The notes below the pieces were generated by a model. It did not search any database, was not told the origin of the DNA, and saw only the letters and a list, made by a program, of their open reading frames with translations. The translations under genes and the position numbers were made by a program. DNA of 64,000 bases from Balamuthia mandrillaris (lineage: Eukaryota > Discosea > Longamoebia > Balamuthiidae), in the NCBI GenBank assembly GCA_031835245.1, contig JAVKOQ010000071.1, positions 1-64,000 on the forward strand, read 5' to 3'. This document shows, piece by piece, positions 22,342-34,294 of the stretch (positions within the stretch are counted from its first letter, which is position 1; each line of letters begins with the position of its first letter).

Positions 22342-23454
22342 TTATTTCTTGTGATTAAGTAACCCTTTATGTCCTGTAATCCCCTTTGACGTCCTGTTAT
22401 CACCATCTGTATCATTTTCCTCATCATCATCCTGTACATCCTCATCTCCCTCCTCCTCCACATCATCTCCCTCATCTGCTGGTGCATACAACCAATACTT
22501 TTGTTCCTCAGGATCCTTTGCAAGAACCTCCCTGATCAACCCGATTCTGGCCATCAACGAACTGGATGGTACATTTAAGTACTGCAAACGTCTGTATTTG
22601 CCAAGATCAGCCCAAAGTTGTTGCAGCTTTCGTATGTAGCTCTTTGAAAAAGACAAGTGTTGCTCTGCAAATAGCTCCCAGTTTTTTTGGACCTTTGCTC
22701 GCAGTCTGGTAAGCTCTAATCCCATCGCAAAACAAAGGCGAATTTTTTGAGAATGGATTCGGTTGAACAGTTGGCGATGTTGACCCAAGCGTTGAAGAAT
22801 TTCATCCTCGTTAACCTCTTCCTCTATTTCCTCATCAAATATCACCTCCATTCCTACCTCAGCAAAGTCCATCGTCTGATACTCCTCCTCCTTCATGCGC
22901 CACATTCGAAGGAATTGGGCAGTAACATTTAGTTTTTGTTCTCTTTCTGCATCCAACTTCGCCACTCTTTGCAGTTTGTTCTTATTTTTTTGAGTTGTTT
23001 GAGTTGTTTTCTTTCTTTTTTTCATCCGTTTCGTTGGCGAAGGCTCGCTGTCCTCTGCTGTTCATATTAATTTTGTCATTAATTAGTAATGGAAACGATT
23101 CTGCAGAATCGGTCCAACGAAAAGTAACTTACTTTCACTGTGCTCACTCTCTGGGTCGTCTTCTTCTGTAGCACTTTCTTCTTGTTCACTCTCAATATCA
23201 TATTGTTCGCCGTCAAACAAGCTGCTCTTAACGGTGAACGCTGTGGGACTCATTGTGCTCTCAGTACCGTTTTTGAAGTATTGGAAAAAACTGGACCATA
23301 CAGCGATGGGAAAGGTTTTTGCCTCCTTCTTTAGCCGATCGATTGCTTCTTGCACATCGTTAGCACCATTCAGAAGGGTTTCAAAATAAAGTATAAGACA
23401 CGAAAGTCCTGCTTTGTCCTGCTCGCTGAGCAAACGGTGGGTGGGGCAGTCCAT
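22342..23454 (-). CDS. unknown two-exon protein with DUF3102-like helical region
   Basis: Exon 1 runs from the ATG at 23454 to 23133 (MDCPTHRLLSEQDKAGLSCL...), and exon 2 from 23057 to 22342, joined by a 75-bp GTAAGT..CAG intron; about 346 residues. The N-terminal part is helical (FPIAVWSSFFQYFKNG), followed by an acidic stretch, a Lys-rich patch (RMKKRKKTTQTTQKNKNK), an acidic/hydrophobic helix, then AMGLELTRLRAKVQKNWELF, AEQHLSFSKSYIRKLQQLWA and DLGKYRRLQYLNVPSSSLMA, and an Asp/Glu-rich tail. The SFSKSYIRKL...L.YL.VP.S.L pattern resembles helix-turn-helix-like DUF3102 and related proteins of phages, giant viruses and some protists; this is from memory of the pattern only. Basic and acidic patches suggest nucleic-acid binding. 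Function unknown. Confidence 0.65.
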
Positions 23455-23603
23455 GTTTTAGTCGCTTCTTTAAAAAATCAAATGGTTGCTCGGTTTCTGT
23501 CGACAAACAGTCAAGAAAATGAGTAATAATATTTTTTCTGTGAAAGTGGTTGTCCTCCTATTTGATTTTAGCAAATGTGCATTCGTCGAGTTTGTTATTG
23601 TTT

Positions 23604-24657
23604 TTACAGCTGATGTTCCAACGCTTCCTTGATCTGCCTGAGTGTAAGGTAAAAGTTCCGTTTCTTCTTCTCGTAGATGCCATTAAACTTATCATCATCA
23701 TCCAGCTTCAGCTTCAGCTGCGCCAACTTGCTCTGTATCTCTCCTTTGAAGGGCTCCAAGGGGCTGCCCTTCTTGATCTCCTTCGTAATGGTGGTGTTGA
23801 AGCCAGAGAGCTCCTCCTGCAGGCTCTGACGAGCCTCCTGTAGCTCCAACATGCCACCGCTCTCCTCATCCAGCTCCGTCATGAGCTTGATGAGGTCCTG
23901 CGCGAGGGAGATGACGTCGCTGCGAACCATGCGCATTCCGGCCAGCTCCTCCACGGTGTGTTCTTTTACTAGCTTGAGCTGCTCGACTTCTCGCTCGAGG
24001 TCGGCCTTGGCTATCTTCTCCTCCTCCAGCTGCTTTCGTAGCTCCTCCAGCTCTTCCTCCTCCTTTTGTCGTCGCTCCTTTCGTTCCTGTGCTTTTTGTG
24101 CGCTGCTCTCTTCCTCTGCGTTGCTGTGACCTGCTTCAGGGGAGGCATCAATGTTGGTGGAGGAAGCGGCCCCTTGTTCGACGCCTTCTCCCTCGCCTCC
24201 CTCACCCTCCCACTCGCCTTCTCCCTCCCACTCTCCCTCTCCTTCCCACTCTCCTCCTTCCCCTTCCCATTCGCCACCACCCTCCTCCTCCTCTTCCTCC
24301 AAGAACTGGACATAGTTGGCGGGAAAGAGGCCTTGTTGGCCGTCCACCTCTCCTTTCCACCAGCCGCCGTCCCTCTCCTCCAAGACGGTGATCATGTCCC
24401 CGTACTTGAACGAAATGTGTCCTTCCTCCTCTGCTGTGTAGTCATAAATCGCTCTAACCACTAATGGGCCCTGTGTTTCAACAGATTGAAAGGAGAGGAG
24501 GGAAGGAGAGAGAGAGGAAGAGAGAGAGAGAGGTTGATGAGAAAAAAACGAGCTTCTAAAAAGAGAAAAGAAGAGCAAAAAAAAAACTACGTACATAGTA
24601 GTCGTCATACTCTTCTTCGCCGCCTTCTTGAGCATAGTCTTCGCCACCTTCAGCCAT
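23604..24657 (-). CDS. SH3-domain protein with C-terminal coiled coil
   Basis: Exon 1 (from the ATG at 24657) encodes MAEGGEDYAQEGGEEEYDDYY and joins in phase to exon 2, which starts GPLVVRAIYDYTAEEEGHIS. The SH3 domain is complete: ALYDY-like AIYDYT, the EDELSF-like EEEGHISFKYGD, DGGWWKGEV, and GLFPANYVQFLE. After it comes a Glu/Gly/Trp tandem repeat (WEGEGEWEGEG), an Asn/Ser linker and a long coiled coil of about 150 residues (ELRKQLEEEKIAKADLEREV), ending RQIKEALEHQL. Cortical actin/endocytosis adaptors have this kind of layout, but no specific orthologue is recognised. Head-to-head with the Tim17-family gene. Confidence 0.8.
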
Positions 24658-24837
24658 TCTTTTTCTTCAACAAAACAACAACGAACCGCTCTATCTGAGT
24701 CTACCCGTGCAAGCTAAGCCGACGCTACGTTTCTATTTTTCCCTCTTGCAAGCACACACACAATAAAAAAAAAGGCGGCCACTCTCGTCTTCGTCTCTTT
24801 CCTTGTATTACTTTTTTTCTTCCTCGTCTAAATTAAC

Positions 24838-24937
24838 GTCGACGAATTATGAGGAGTCATTCCATTCATATCAGCGTCGACTCCAAATATTTTTCGTAGA
24901 CAATTACGAGGAGTCATTTTCTACTATTATTGTCGAC
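24838..24937. promoter_or_regulatory. imperfect tandem repeat bracketed by GTCGAC sites
   Basis: Two related units of about 44 and 42 bp (24838-24881 and 24896-24937) lie in the divergent promoter. Each contains AATTAYGAGGAGTCATT and ends in GTCGAC; the first also begins with GTCGAC and the second with the one-base variant GTAGAC. The arrangement suggests a duplicated regulatory element. The rest of the 24658-25029 gap is AT-rich without other landmarks. Confidence 0.55.
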
Positions 24938-25029
24938 GGGTTGTGTCTGCAAAAATTGCACAAAAAAAAAAGGAAAAGATTTGTTTTCTCTCCGCAAGAA
25001 GAAAAGAAGATCGAAGCAAAAAAAAAAAA

Positions 25030-25885
25030 ATGGAGGACCTCGAAGGCTGGGCTCGCCAACGCGGCGCGTTGAAGTTCTCTCTCCCGCAGGAGCCTGCCTC
25101 CTACCCCGGCAAGGTGCTCTACCACGCCGCCAAGGGCTACGCCGTCGGCTGCGTCCTCGGCGGCGGCCTCTCCTACGTCCTCTGGCAGCCCGGCTTCCCC
25201 CGCCCTTGGTCCCAGATCGCCAGGACGGTCAACAAGACGGGCTTGGCCTTTGCGCTGGCCCAACCCACCTACCGCGTGGCCAACTCCTATTTGAGGGAGG
25301 CCAGAGAGAAGGAGGACGTTTGGAACGAGGCCGCCGCTGGCGGAGCCAGCGGTGCTGTCTTGGCTGCTTTCTGTACGTTTTGATGAACTTTCTATTCCCC
25401 TTTCTTTCGTTCCTTTTCTTTCGTGCTTCTTCTGCTTTTCTTTCTAACAACAACGTCAAAAAAATAATAATAATAATAGCTCGTGCCCTCAACCTCAACA
25501 AGTGGACATATCCCAACGTGGTGCTTCGGGGAACCACCATTGGCGCTCTTTTCTTCACTTGCTCCTATCTCGCGAGGAAGTACGTTTGAGAGAGAAAAAA
25601 AGGGAAACGAAGCGAGATAAGAGAGAGATAGGCTGACAGAGAGAGAGAGCGAGAGAGGGAGAAGGGAGAGGGAGAGAGCGGAACAGCGCAGAGAGCCAGG
25701 AGAGAGAAAAGAGTGGAGAAAAAAGCCAAGTACATTCGCTAACGCGCTTTTTGTACGGAACAACAACAAACAGGACTGAAGACGTGCAGAAACAAGGTAA
25801 AGCTGACGCGCTGATGAACCAAGAGTTTCACGAGTACTACCTCAAGAAGGCCCAACGAACGGCAGAAAGCAAAGGCACTCTGTAA
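25030..25885 (+). CDS. Tim17/Tim22/Tim23-family protein, possibly complex I NDUFA11
   Basis: Three exons (introns start at the GTACGT donors near 25374 and 25579) encode about 185 residues, MEDLEGWARQRGALKF to AESKGTL. The family signature is AREKEDVWNEAAAGGASGAV (R.K.D.WN followed by a Gly/Ala-rich helix). Four hydrophobic segments: GYAVGCVLGGGLSYVLW, TGLAFALAQPTYRVA, GGASGAVLAAF and VLRGTTIGALFFTCSYLAR. The C-terminal tail is charged (HEYYLKKAQRTAES). Tim17/22/23 proteins form inner-membrane translocases; small members also include complex I subunit NDUFA11/B14.7. Short length and a soluble tail make NDUFA11 or an accessory member more likely than core Tim23, but that is inference. The second intron is GA-rich on the sense strand, an exception to the window's usual bias. 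Confidence 0.7.
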
Positions 25886-26084
25886 CTATCCTCCCTTTTC
25901 TCTTCATTTTTGCCACAACAAAACAAAAAAAAGCAACTTTTTTTCTTGAAACAAAACAAAAAACGAGAGAGAGAGAGAGAGGTGTTCATTCTTCACTTCC
26001 AGCCAAGAGTACTGTACAAGTTCTCTATCAGATGTTTATCCACGTTCCATCTTTCTTTCTTACCATCCCATTCTCCCTTCTTTA

Positions 26085-26129
<45 letters not shown>

Positions 26130-26177
26130 AAGGAAGAAGTTAACGCAACGAAGAATAACAGGGAGAGAGAGGAGAGA
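25886..26177. other. convergent 3' region with GA tracts
   Basis: Between the stops of two convergent genes. Two GA dinucleotide tracts (about 25964-25981 and 26090-26123). No gene seen. Confidence 0.6.
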
Positions 26178-29100
26178 TCAAACCTTCCACGATGCATCTA
26201 GAGAAGAAGTTTGAGAGGAGACAAAGGTGTGAAGAGCAGCTTTGCTGTTGAGTGGATGCCATCCCCTTCCATCGCTGCTGTGTTCCTTCTCCAACATTTC
26301 GAGTAACTTGTCCGCCCTGTTTACGTTGTTCATACAGTTACAAAAAAAGAATGCACGAGAGAACGAGAGAGACAGAACAGAAAGAGGATCACGAAGCAAT
26401 ACCTGTTCTCAGCGACAGCGCTGGCTTGTTTGTGGGAGAAGAAGCGTTGGATAAACTCGGTGGTGGCCTCCCCGACTTTCTTGTCGCTGACCATGGCCAG
26501 CAGCACCGTTACCACTTCCTCTTGGTGCTTCGTGTTGGGAGAGAAGAGAATCTCGAGCAAGTAAAACAATCCACCCGCCGCTTTCAGCTTGAAGAGCAAA
26601 GAAGAGGGGGGAAGAAGAGAGTTAAGTGGTGAACGAAAAAAGAAAGAAAAGGTATTGTATAAAAGAAAAAGAAAAAAGAAGCAATACCCTAGCAGCATTG
26701 GCAGAGTCGGCTTCGACGTAGTCTTGCAAGAACAAGAGGATGGTGCTGTGTCTCTTGGGATTCTTGTGGCAGAAGCTGAGCACGATGCGAAGCACTTCAA
26801 CAGGGTCAAGCTCTTTCTCGATGTCCTGCATTTGGTTTGTTCATTCAATAAGAGCGAAGACGAAAAGAGAAGAGCAGAGCAGAGAAGAGAATGAAAGGAA
26901 AACGAACCTTTTTGCGAGCGAGAATGAGGAACGCATCCAACATAAAGTAATACAAACTGCCAATCTCGGTGCTGTCAAAGCGTTCAAGAGCTTGCTGCAG
27001 CTGCTTAATGACGAACGGGACGAGCTCCCTCACACCGGCGTGTTTCTTGTAGGCAGAGCGGGCAGTAAGCAAGCCCACAACAGCTTCCCAGCACATGCTC
27101 AACTTCTCCTCCATGACGGAAGAAAGTTCCGTCGTCGTTGTCGCCCCCTCTTCCTTCTCCTTCTTTTTCTTCTTTTTCTTCTCCTTGTCCTTTTTACCGG
27201 AAGAAGAAGATACAGCAGTGTCGCAGTTTTGCTTGATGAAAGCGACGATGGCTTCAAGGAAGGTATCGGCATTAATGGACTTTACATAGTGAAGAGGATC
27301 GTTGTTGAAGAAACGAATGTAGTATCCTCCAACGGTGAATTCTCTCTCCATCGCCGGTCGTTTGTATCGTTTGGCCAAAGTGGAACTATCCCAAACGTAG
27401 CCTTCTTCCTCTGCTTTCTCCTTTCCTTCTTGAGGTTGGAGCGGTTTCTGTTGTTTGGCTAAAGACTGAATGATGGGATTGATCTCTCGAATGAGAGTGT
27501 TGACCATGTCCTTCCTTGTCTCATTGTTCCAGAACAATTGTGGCGCTTCGTTGTCGCCATCGTAGAGCTCGATGAGCTTGGAGGGCTCTTGCTTGGCGTT
27601 GAGGATGGCCTCCTCAAAGTTGCTCGTGAAGAAGGTGACGAAGAGGGAGGTCATCTTGGGACCCAGTTCCGGGCTGGTGGCTAATGTGCCAATCACTTGT
27701 GCCACTTTCAATCGTGTTTCTGTTTTATAGTGGTAAATGAATGAACGGAAACTAAAGAAGAAGGCAAGAAGAGAAGGAGAGCAGAGAAGGAGCGAAGGAG
27801 AGACAGGAGAAGAGCGGAACAAGAACGGAACCTTTGATGGGGCTTCCACAAAAGATGGCAAGCATTGATACTATCATACCACTTCTGTCGATGCTCTGAG
27901 TGTTTAAAACAAACAGTGTCAGAGAAAAAGAAAGAAAGAGAAAAGATGAAGCAAAGAATAAAAACCTGCACAACAGGAGCTCCACCCTGCACAATAAGGT
28001 CAGCCAACAGGGTGAACACCAGAGCCTGAGCCTCCGGACAGAAGGAACAGCTGTTAATGACCCAATGCAACGTGTTCAGATGCTCCAACACGACCGGAGC
28101 ACAGCTGGCACTACTGGCCATCACTCTCAATACTCTCAACGTGGCCACGAGAGCCTCTCCCTTCTCGGTTTGAGTCAGGCTGGTCGTGTTGTTCTGCATT
28201 TGAAGGAGGGAGAAGAGGGCGATAGTCTGCGAGAGAGAAGCCAGGAGGGAGACCAGAGCTTGACTTTCTCGCTCTCCACTTTGTTGGGCCAACACGTGGT
28301 GTAACGCTTTGGTAAGGTGAGTCACTTCTTTCATGATGTGCGAGAAAGAAGGTCCTTTCGAGGAGACAGAAGAAGAAGATCCATCTTCGCTGTCGCTGTC
28401 ACTATCGCTATCCGTATCATCCGTGCTGTCTTCGCTTTCGCTGCTTTTACTTGTCTTTCTCTTGTTGTTCTTGTTGGGAGCAGAAGCAGCAGCAGCGGAG
28501 TCGTTCAACAATTTCTGGACCAACTGCTCCGCTCTATCTTCCAAAGCATCCAACACTGCGATCACAAAGTCCACAGGATTGGGCACCACAAAGTCGGGTC
28601 GCTGGGCGAAAGGACGAATGTAAAGGTTCTGCACGATGAGCTCTCTCTTGAGATAGTCGTACTCAAACTGAATGTTGCGAGCCAACCAACGAGGATGATT
28701 GTGGCGCAACGTTCGTGGCGTTTCGCCACCGGTGGATGATAGCGAGGGCAGAATCAGCGAACCAGTGGAGGAGGACAAGGAAGAGGCATATATGGAAGAA
28801 ACGGGAGAAGAGGATGAAGAAGGGGATTGAAGCCGATCTGCCTGATCCAGCAGCCATTGATAGAGCTCCGTTCGCATGTCTTTGTTCCAAATGAGGTCTG
28901 GAGACTCGACAGTGGTGTTGATTTGAGCAGCAAACTGCTCCTCTGGCTCGCTGAGGAAAGCGTGGTAGAGAGAGGGAGTCAAGATTTGGGTCAAGAGGCT
29001 TTGCAAAGCCGGATTGGCAGCGAGCGTTTGTGGCTGATGCGATTCGTGTTGTAGAACTCCAAACACGAGACTCTTAAGCGCTTTGACCAGTTCGATCATG

Positions 29101-30839
29101 ACTGTTGCAGTATTGCCGTAATTGCTGTTACGAGAAGAAGAAAGAGATTCCTTTGTGCTGAGACGAGAGGATTGTGGTGTATCGATGGTCTTTGCTTCGT
29201 TCATCTCTACAACGGACCCGTCCTCCTGTTCTTGTTCTTGTTGATAGTCCTCTGTTGGAAGCAACAGCAGGAGCAAGTAAAGGAAGCCGCCGCTTTCGAC
29301 TATGCGTGTTTGCAATGCTCTCGCTCCGGCCATCTTTTTGATGCAATACAGAAGACTGAGCAACAATTCCTCATCCTCTGGGGAAGAAGCAGAGGAGGAA
29401 GAAGTGGGTCGGAAGAGAAGAGAGACGAGGTCTTGAACAAGAGTTGGGTGTTGAGAGATGCCCACGGTACTGTCTTGATGTTCTACCACCATGTTAACAA
29501 CTCTCATCAAGTTGCTCAACAGCTTTTGAGAGCGTTGTGATGGATCCCTTATTAAACAAAAAAAATGGTGTTAAATAATAAAAAAGAGGATAAAGCGGAG
29601 GAAAGAAACCTGAAGCTGGTGACTTTGTGTAAGAGTTCACCAAGGGTGCCAATGATGTTGAGCCGAACGGCTGTTTGCAGGTTGTCGCTGCCACCCTTTG
29701 GCAGAGAGATCAGTTTGTAGATGAGGTCCAACGCCTCTGCGCTCAACAGCTGAGCTGACAAGGAATCCTGATCTATATGGAGGATACCTATTGAGACGGC
29801 CAAACACCACATAAAAGAAAAAAAGGAAGAAGCGTACCTCTAGAAATAAGGGCGTATAGACTTTCGAAGCCTTGGTACTTGGTCACCGTCTCATCCTCCG
29901 GGAAGCGCTGCAAGAACACGCCCTGCGCGCAGAGCACGGTGTGGAAGTAGGATTCGGAGTGGTCGCTCTGAGCGGTCAATTGAAGCAGCTTTTTCATGAA
30001 CTGGACGGGATGAGGGAGAGGACATTCCAAGTCGGAGTTGAAGAAGGTCAGGTAGACGTTGTCCACGATGATCTCCTCCTCCAAGTCCGGATAGAGCACT
30101 TGCCTTGGCTCTGTGTAGATGAAGCGAGCGTTGGGAGAGCGGCCGAGCTGCCGACGGAACTCTTCCAGTTCCTATTATGATATTGGTTATTTTTTATTTC
30201 AAGGTTTAGTGTCTTGGAAAACAACAGAGAGGAAAGAGGTGGGAAGAGAGAAGAGAGAAGAAGAGGAAGAACAAGAGGAAGAACAAGAAGAAGAATAAGA
30301 AAAAAGAGAAGGTACAACATACCGAATTGACATGCTCCGTGAGCAACACAAGGTGCTGCTCTCCCCAAATAACATTACTTCGCATGCACTTACTCTTCAA
30401 CAGGGAGGCAAAGGCCTTTTCATCCTCTCCACGCAACAGACTGATCATCGACTGCGGCAAATAATAAGATAGATAACTGACCTTTTGCCCTCTTTCTCTT
30501 CTGGGGCTTACCGCCAGCAACGAAGACGAAGATGAAGAATAAGAGGAAGGCGGTCTTTCGCTGGGTGACGGCAAACGAGCCAACGAAGGGGGCATCTGGA
30601 AGGCCAACTGGGCATCGTGATAGGTCTTCAAAAAGTGGATGATCTTTGGGGTGCATGCCGTACGGAGAGCAGCCATGATGAAGGAGAAGATGCCGGTGCT
30701 GTAGAGGGTAGGAACGAGGTGAACGTGGTCGTCAAGGATCTTGGAGACAAGCTTGATGGTCAGGTCCACCACCTCGAAACGTTCCAACAATAGAGCCTTT
30801 TAAAATGTTTGATGGGTTAGCAATGAAAGAAAGAAAGGA

Positions 30840-30884
<45 letters not shown>

Positions 30885-32723
30885 GAGGAAGAGAAGGAAA
30901 TGATGATAGTATACCTGAACGATATACTGGAAGCATTCTGGAGAGGCTAAGCGTTTGCTGCCAACGGGAGTGCCAATGGCAACTTCCAACAACAACAGAC
31001 AAAACTTGGCAAGAGAAGGAGGATGTAATGGTTTACCCTCTGTTTTGTTTAAAACAGTTATTAAAGAAGAACACTGCAAGAGAGAGAGAGAGAGAGAGAG
31101 AGAGAGCAGATATACTCACGAAAATCTTTCTCTTGAGAGTGACAAAGGTTAAGGTGGTAAAGGAGTACACGTATGCCTCCGGCGTAGACAAAATTGATAA
31201 TGTTTTGGGACAGAGAAAACAGACTGCGGAGGAAGATGAGGACTTGTTGCCTCCATTCCACGTGGTAATGGTCCTCTTTCAGCAGCCAAACCTATTCATT
31301 TTCCAACAAAAAGAGAACAGACAGAAACAAAAGGACCAGAGCAAAGAAGATCAGAAACAATGAAGAGAGAGGAGGGAGAAGAGGGAAGAGCACGAAGAAT
31401 CAGAGAACGAGCAAAGCGGAGAGAGCAGAAACATAGAGAAAGATATACCAAGTAGGGCATAATAGGAACGACGCTGATGGTTTCTTTGTACCTCTCAAAG
31501 AGGGTGGTCATACATTGAAGAATGAGCAGTTTCTGTCGCGGATCATCCTCCACCACAGCATGATTGTACAGATCCAGCAAATAAGCCAACGGCTCTTCTA
31601 CCTATTGGTTTTGAAAGAACAGAATAAAACGATAAACGATAAAGATACATAAAGGAACGACAACAAAAGGGAGAATAACGTACGCTGCAAGTATCACCTC
31701 GGAGGGCAGGGATGAGGAGGCGAACATAGTACTTGCCGATAAGGAGTTGGTTGGACAACGATGCATATTGTATCTCATAGCTTTGCCAGTCCCACTCAGC
31801 ATCACCCTTTTTCTTCTGTTTTTTGTTGTTGTGTGAACAATCATATGTTGAGAAGAAAGAAAGAAAGAAACGACAAGAAACGACAAGAAACGACAAGAAA
31901 GAAAGGGTTTACCCTTCGCTGGTCGAAACTGTGTCCCTCTTGTTTGAGCTTAGTGACCAACTCACGACGAGTGTCATCATTCCAAACCATGGTTGGGCTG
32001 CAAGCGTTGCCTTCAATGGCGGCCCAGAAGGCAGGCCAGTTATGTTTGCTGTTCTGAGAGGGCTCGGCCAAAGTCATGGTTCGTGTCTTTTTGGCGTCGG
32101 GTGGGTTCGTGATGGCTCTTGACTTCCTGTTCTCGCCTGCCTTCACCAGCTTTGGTTGTGCGCGAGAACTGGTGTGCACACAAACAAGAAGAATGGTTCA
32201 GTAAGTTAAGTTAGGACAAGGAATGTGAATTGTGCTTCTCCTTTCTCTCTTCTCTTCTCATTCTTTCCCAACCTGTTTGTCTTTTGCATCTTTTTGGAGC
32301 TGCCAGCGGGAGCGCCTTCAGTGGCAACAGTCTTTTCCAACGTGGCAAAGATAGAAGGGGGCACAATGCGTTGAATGGTGCTGATGGCATCCTCGTTGTC
32401 ATCGCTGATAAGTCTGATGAGCTCTCTGCTTATGTTAATCTTTATTGTTTATGTTCAAGTCAGGCACCAGCACTTTAAAAACTATAGGAAACAAAAGACG
32501 AAAGAGGCATTACCTGAGAAGCTTGTGCTTTCTCTTCGGAGACGGCAAACAAAAACTAGCAAAGTTGTTTGAGTAACGGTAGACAGAGAAGAGAGCAAGA
32601 GAGCAATAAAAGAGAGCAAGAGAGAAGAGAAGCGAGAGATACTTGGTGAAGAAGTAGGCCCTGAGGCAGCGCTCTCTTTTGCAAGCCAGTCACTCTGTTT
32701 GTTGTAAAATGGGCATGAGGAGG

Positions 32724-32769
<46 letters not shown>

Positions 32770-33979
32770 TACATACAAGTGAGCGTCAGGCAAATCGGTG
32801 AGCAGCTTCTTAACGATAGCGCAAGAGAAGATACGAATGGAAGGAGAGCTCGAGTGGCTGAACGTAAAGAGGATCGTTTCGCAGCGCTGTTGCAGCAGCT
32901 GCAACACTCGGGTGAGACAAAGCGGTTCCGTCGTGGACTGATGCGTCACCATCACCGAATGCAACAACTCCAAAGCCGCCTTGTTTCATGGGTTTTGTTG
33001 GTTTGGTTGAAAACAAAAAAGAAGAAGAACAGAACAAAAAAAGAAAGAGAAACAGTAGGAAACGTACGACGATAACATCTTCGTTGTTGCTGTTTTTATA
33101 CTTGTACAGCAAAGAGGCCACCGCTTCATACCTTTGATGAGTTAGACGCCGTTAATGTCTTGCGAGAAGTCTAGAAGGAGAAGAGGAGACGAGGAGAAGA
33201 GGAGAAGAGGAGAAGAGGAGAAGAGGAGAAGAGGAGAAGAGGAGAAGAGGAGAAGAGGAGAGAGAGAGAGGAGAGAGGAGAGAGGAGAGAGGGAGAGAGG
33301 AGAGGAGAGAGAGAGAGGAGAGAGGAGAGAGGAGAGAGGAGGGAGGAGAGAGGAGGGAGGAGAGAGGAGGGAGGAGAGAAGAGAAGAAGAGGAGAGAAGA
33401 GAGGAGAAGAGAAAACGAGAAGAAGAGGAGAGGAGAGGAGAGGAGGGAGGGGAGAGGAGAGAGGAGAAAGGAGGGTACCCTTCGGATTGAGCAAAGGCCT
33501 CCTTGATGCTGGCCTCCAACTTTTGGGAGGTCTTGTAGTCAACACCAGCGGACTCCACCGGTGACTCCATCATTTGCTTCAGCAACACGAGCACTTGATG
33601 GACCACTCTACAGAGCGAGAAAAGCACAACACATAAGAGGCAAAGTAAGAGAGAGAGAGAGAGAGAGAGAAGAAGCGAAGGGCAAACGGTTTTGATTACC
33701 TGTGGTCTTTGGAAGCCGACACTTGAACAAAAGGCTGAAAGTCAATCTTTGGGAGGAGGGCGTAGAGGCCCTTGGCCATGACCAACCGCTGAAAGACCGA
33801 GAGGAGGGTGACCAGGTCCTCCGGAGAGGAGGAGCCCTGGGTATCCAGCTGTTCCGAGAGGATGGCCAAGCATATGTCCAACACCTTTTTCTCCTTGCAT
33901 TTGATGGGCATGCCTTGCGGGGCTGCCACCAAGAAGTCTTGTGCCACTCTAAGGAGAGAAGAGAGCGAGAGAGAGAGAG

Positions 33980-34014
<35 letters not shown>

Positions 34015-34294
34015 GGGGCAAGAGGGATGAGAAATAGAAAACATAGAGAAGAGAACGACGAAGAAGAGGAAAAAAGAGAGGTGAAGGAGAGGAAGAAGAA
34101 GGCGAAAAAAAAAAAGACAGGAAAACAACAAAAAGCATTACACAACAAAAAAATAAAAAGTATAAACGAAACAACAGGAATTCAAAAACACAAATACTCA
34201 ACTGTTGCCATCCGCTGTGGAGTGTGTTTTTGGCGAGAGCGAAGGCGCGGCCTTTCAGTTTCTTTTTATCGGCCTTGGACCATTCCGCTCCCAT
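26178..34294 (-). CDS. RME-8/DNAJC13-like endosomal protein lacking the J domain
   Basis: RME-8 is a peripheral endosomal protein that steers retromer/clathrin traffic through an Hsc70-activating J domain flanked by IWN repeats and helical repeats. About twenty exons, roughly 2,000 residues. All four IWN repeats are present: MVWNDDTRRELVTKLKQ (near 31985), the degenerate VIWGEQHLVLLTEHVN (30345), LIWNKDMRTELYQWLLDQ (28880) and LFWNNETRKDMVNTLIRE (27520). Surrounding helices match too (LLILQCMTTLFERYKETI, LIVQNLYIRPFAQRPDF, GGYYIRFFNNDPLHYV). Where the J domain belongs, one continuous exon reads HPVQFMKKLLQLTAQSDHSE directly into SYFHTVLCAQGVFLQRFPED: no J domain and no HPD. The first ATG (34294, MGAEWSKADKKKLKGRAFAL) lies near residue 400 of the animal protein, so the N-terminal PH-like region is missing, and no GYF domain is seen. 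Head-to-head with MCMBP. Confidence 0.85.
33170..33470 (-). repeat. GAGGA-type minisatellite in an RME-8-like intron
   Basis: About 300 bp of purine-only sequence on the plus strand built from AGGAG/GAGAGGA units of shifting length, inside an intron of the minus-strand gene, so pyrimidine-only on its sense strand. Confidence 0.9.

Noticed and set aside
33142..33627. Repeat-rich frames over the GAGGA minisatellite
   Set aside because: Intronic low-complexity DNA of the RME-8-like gene.
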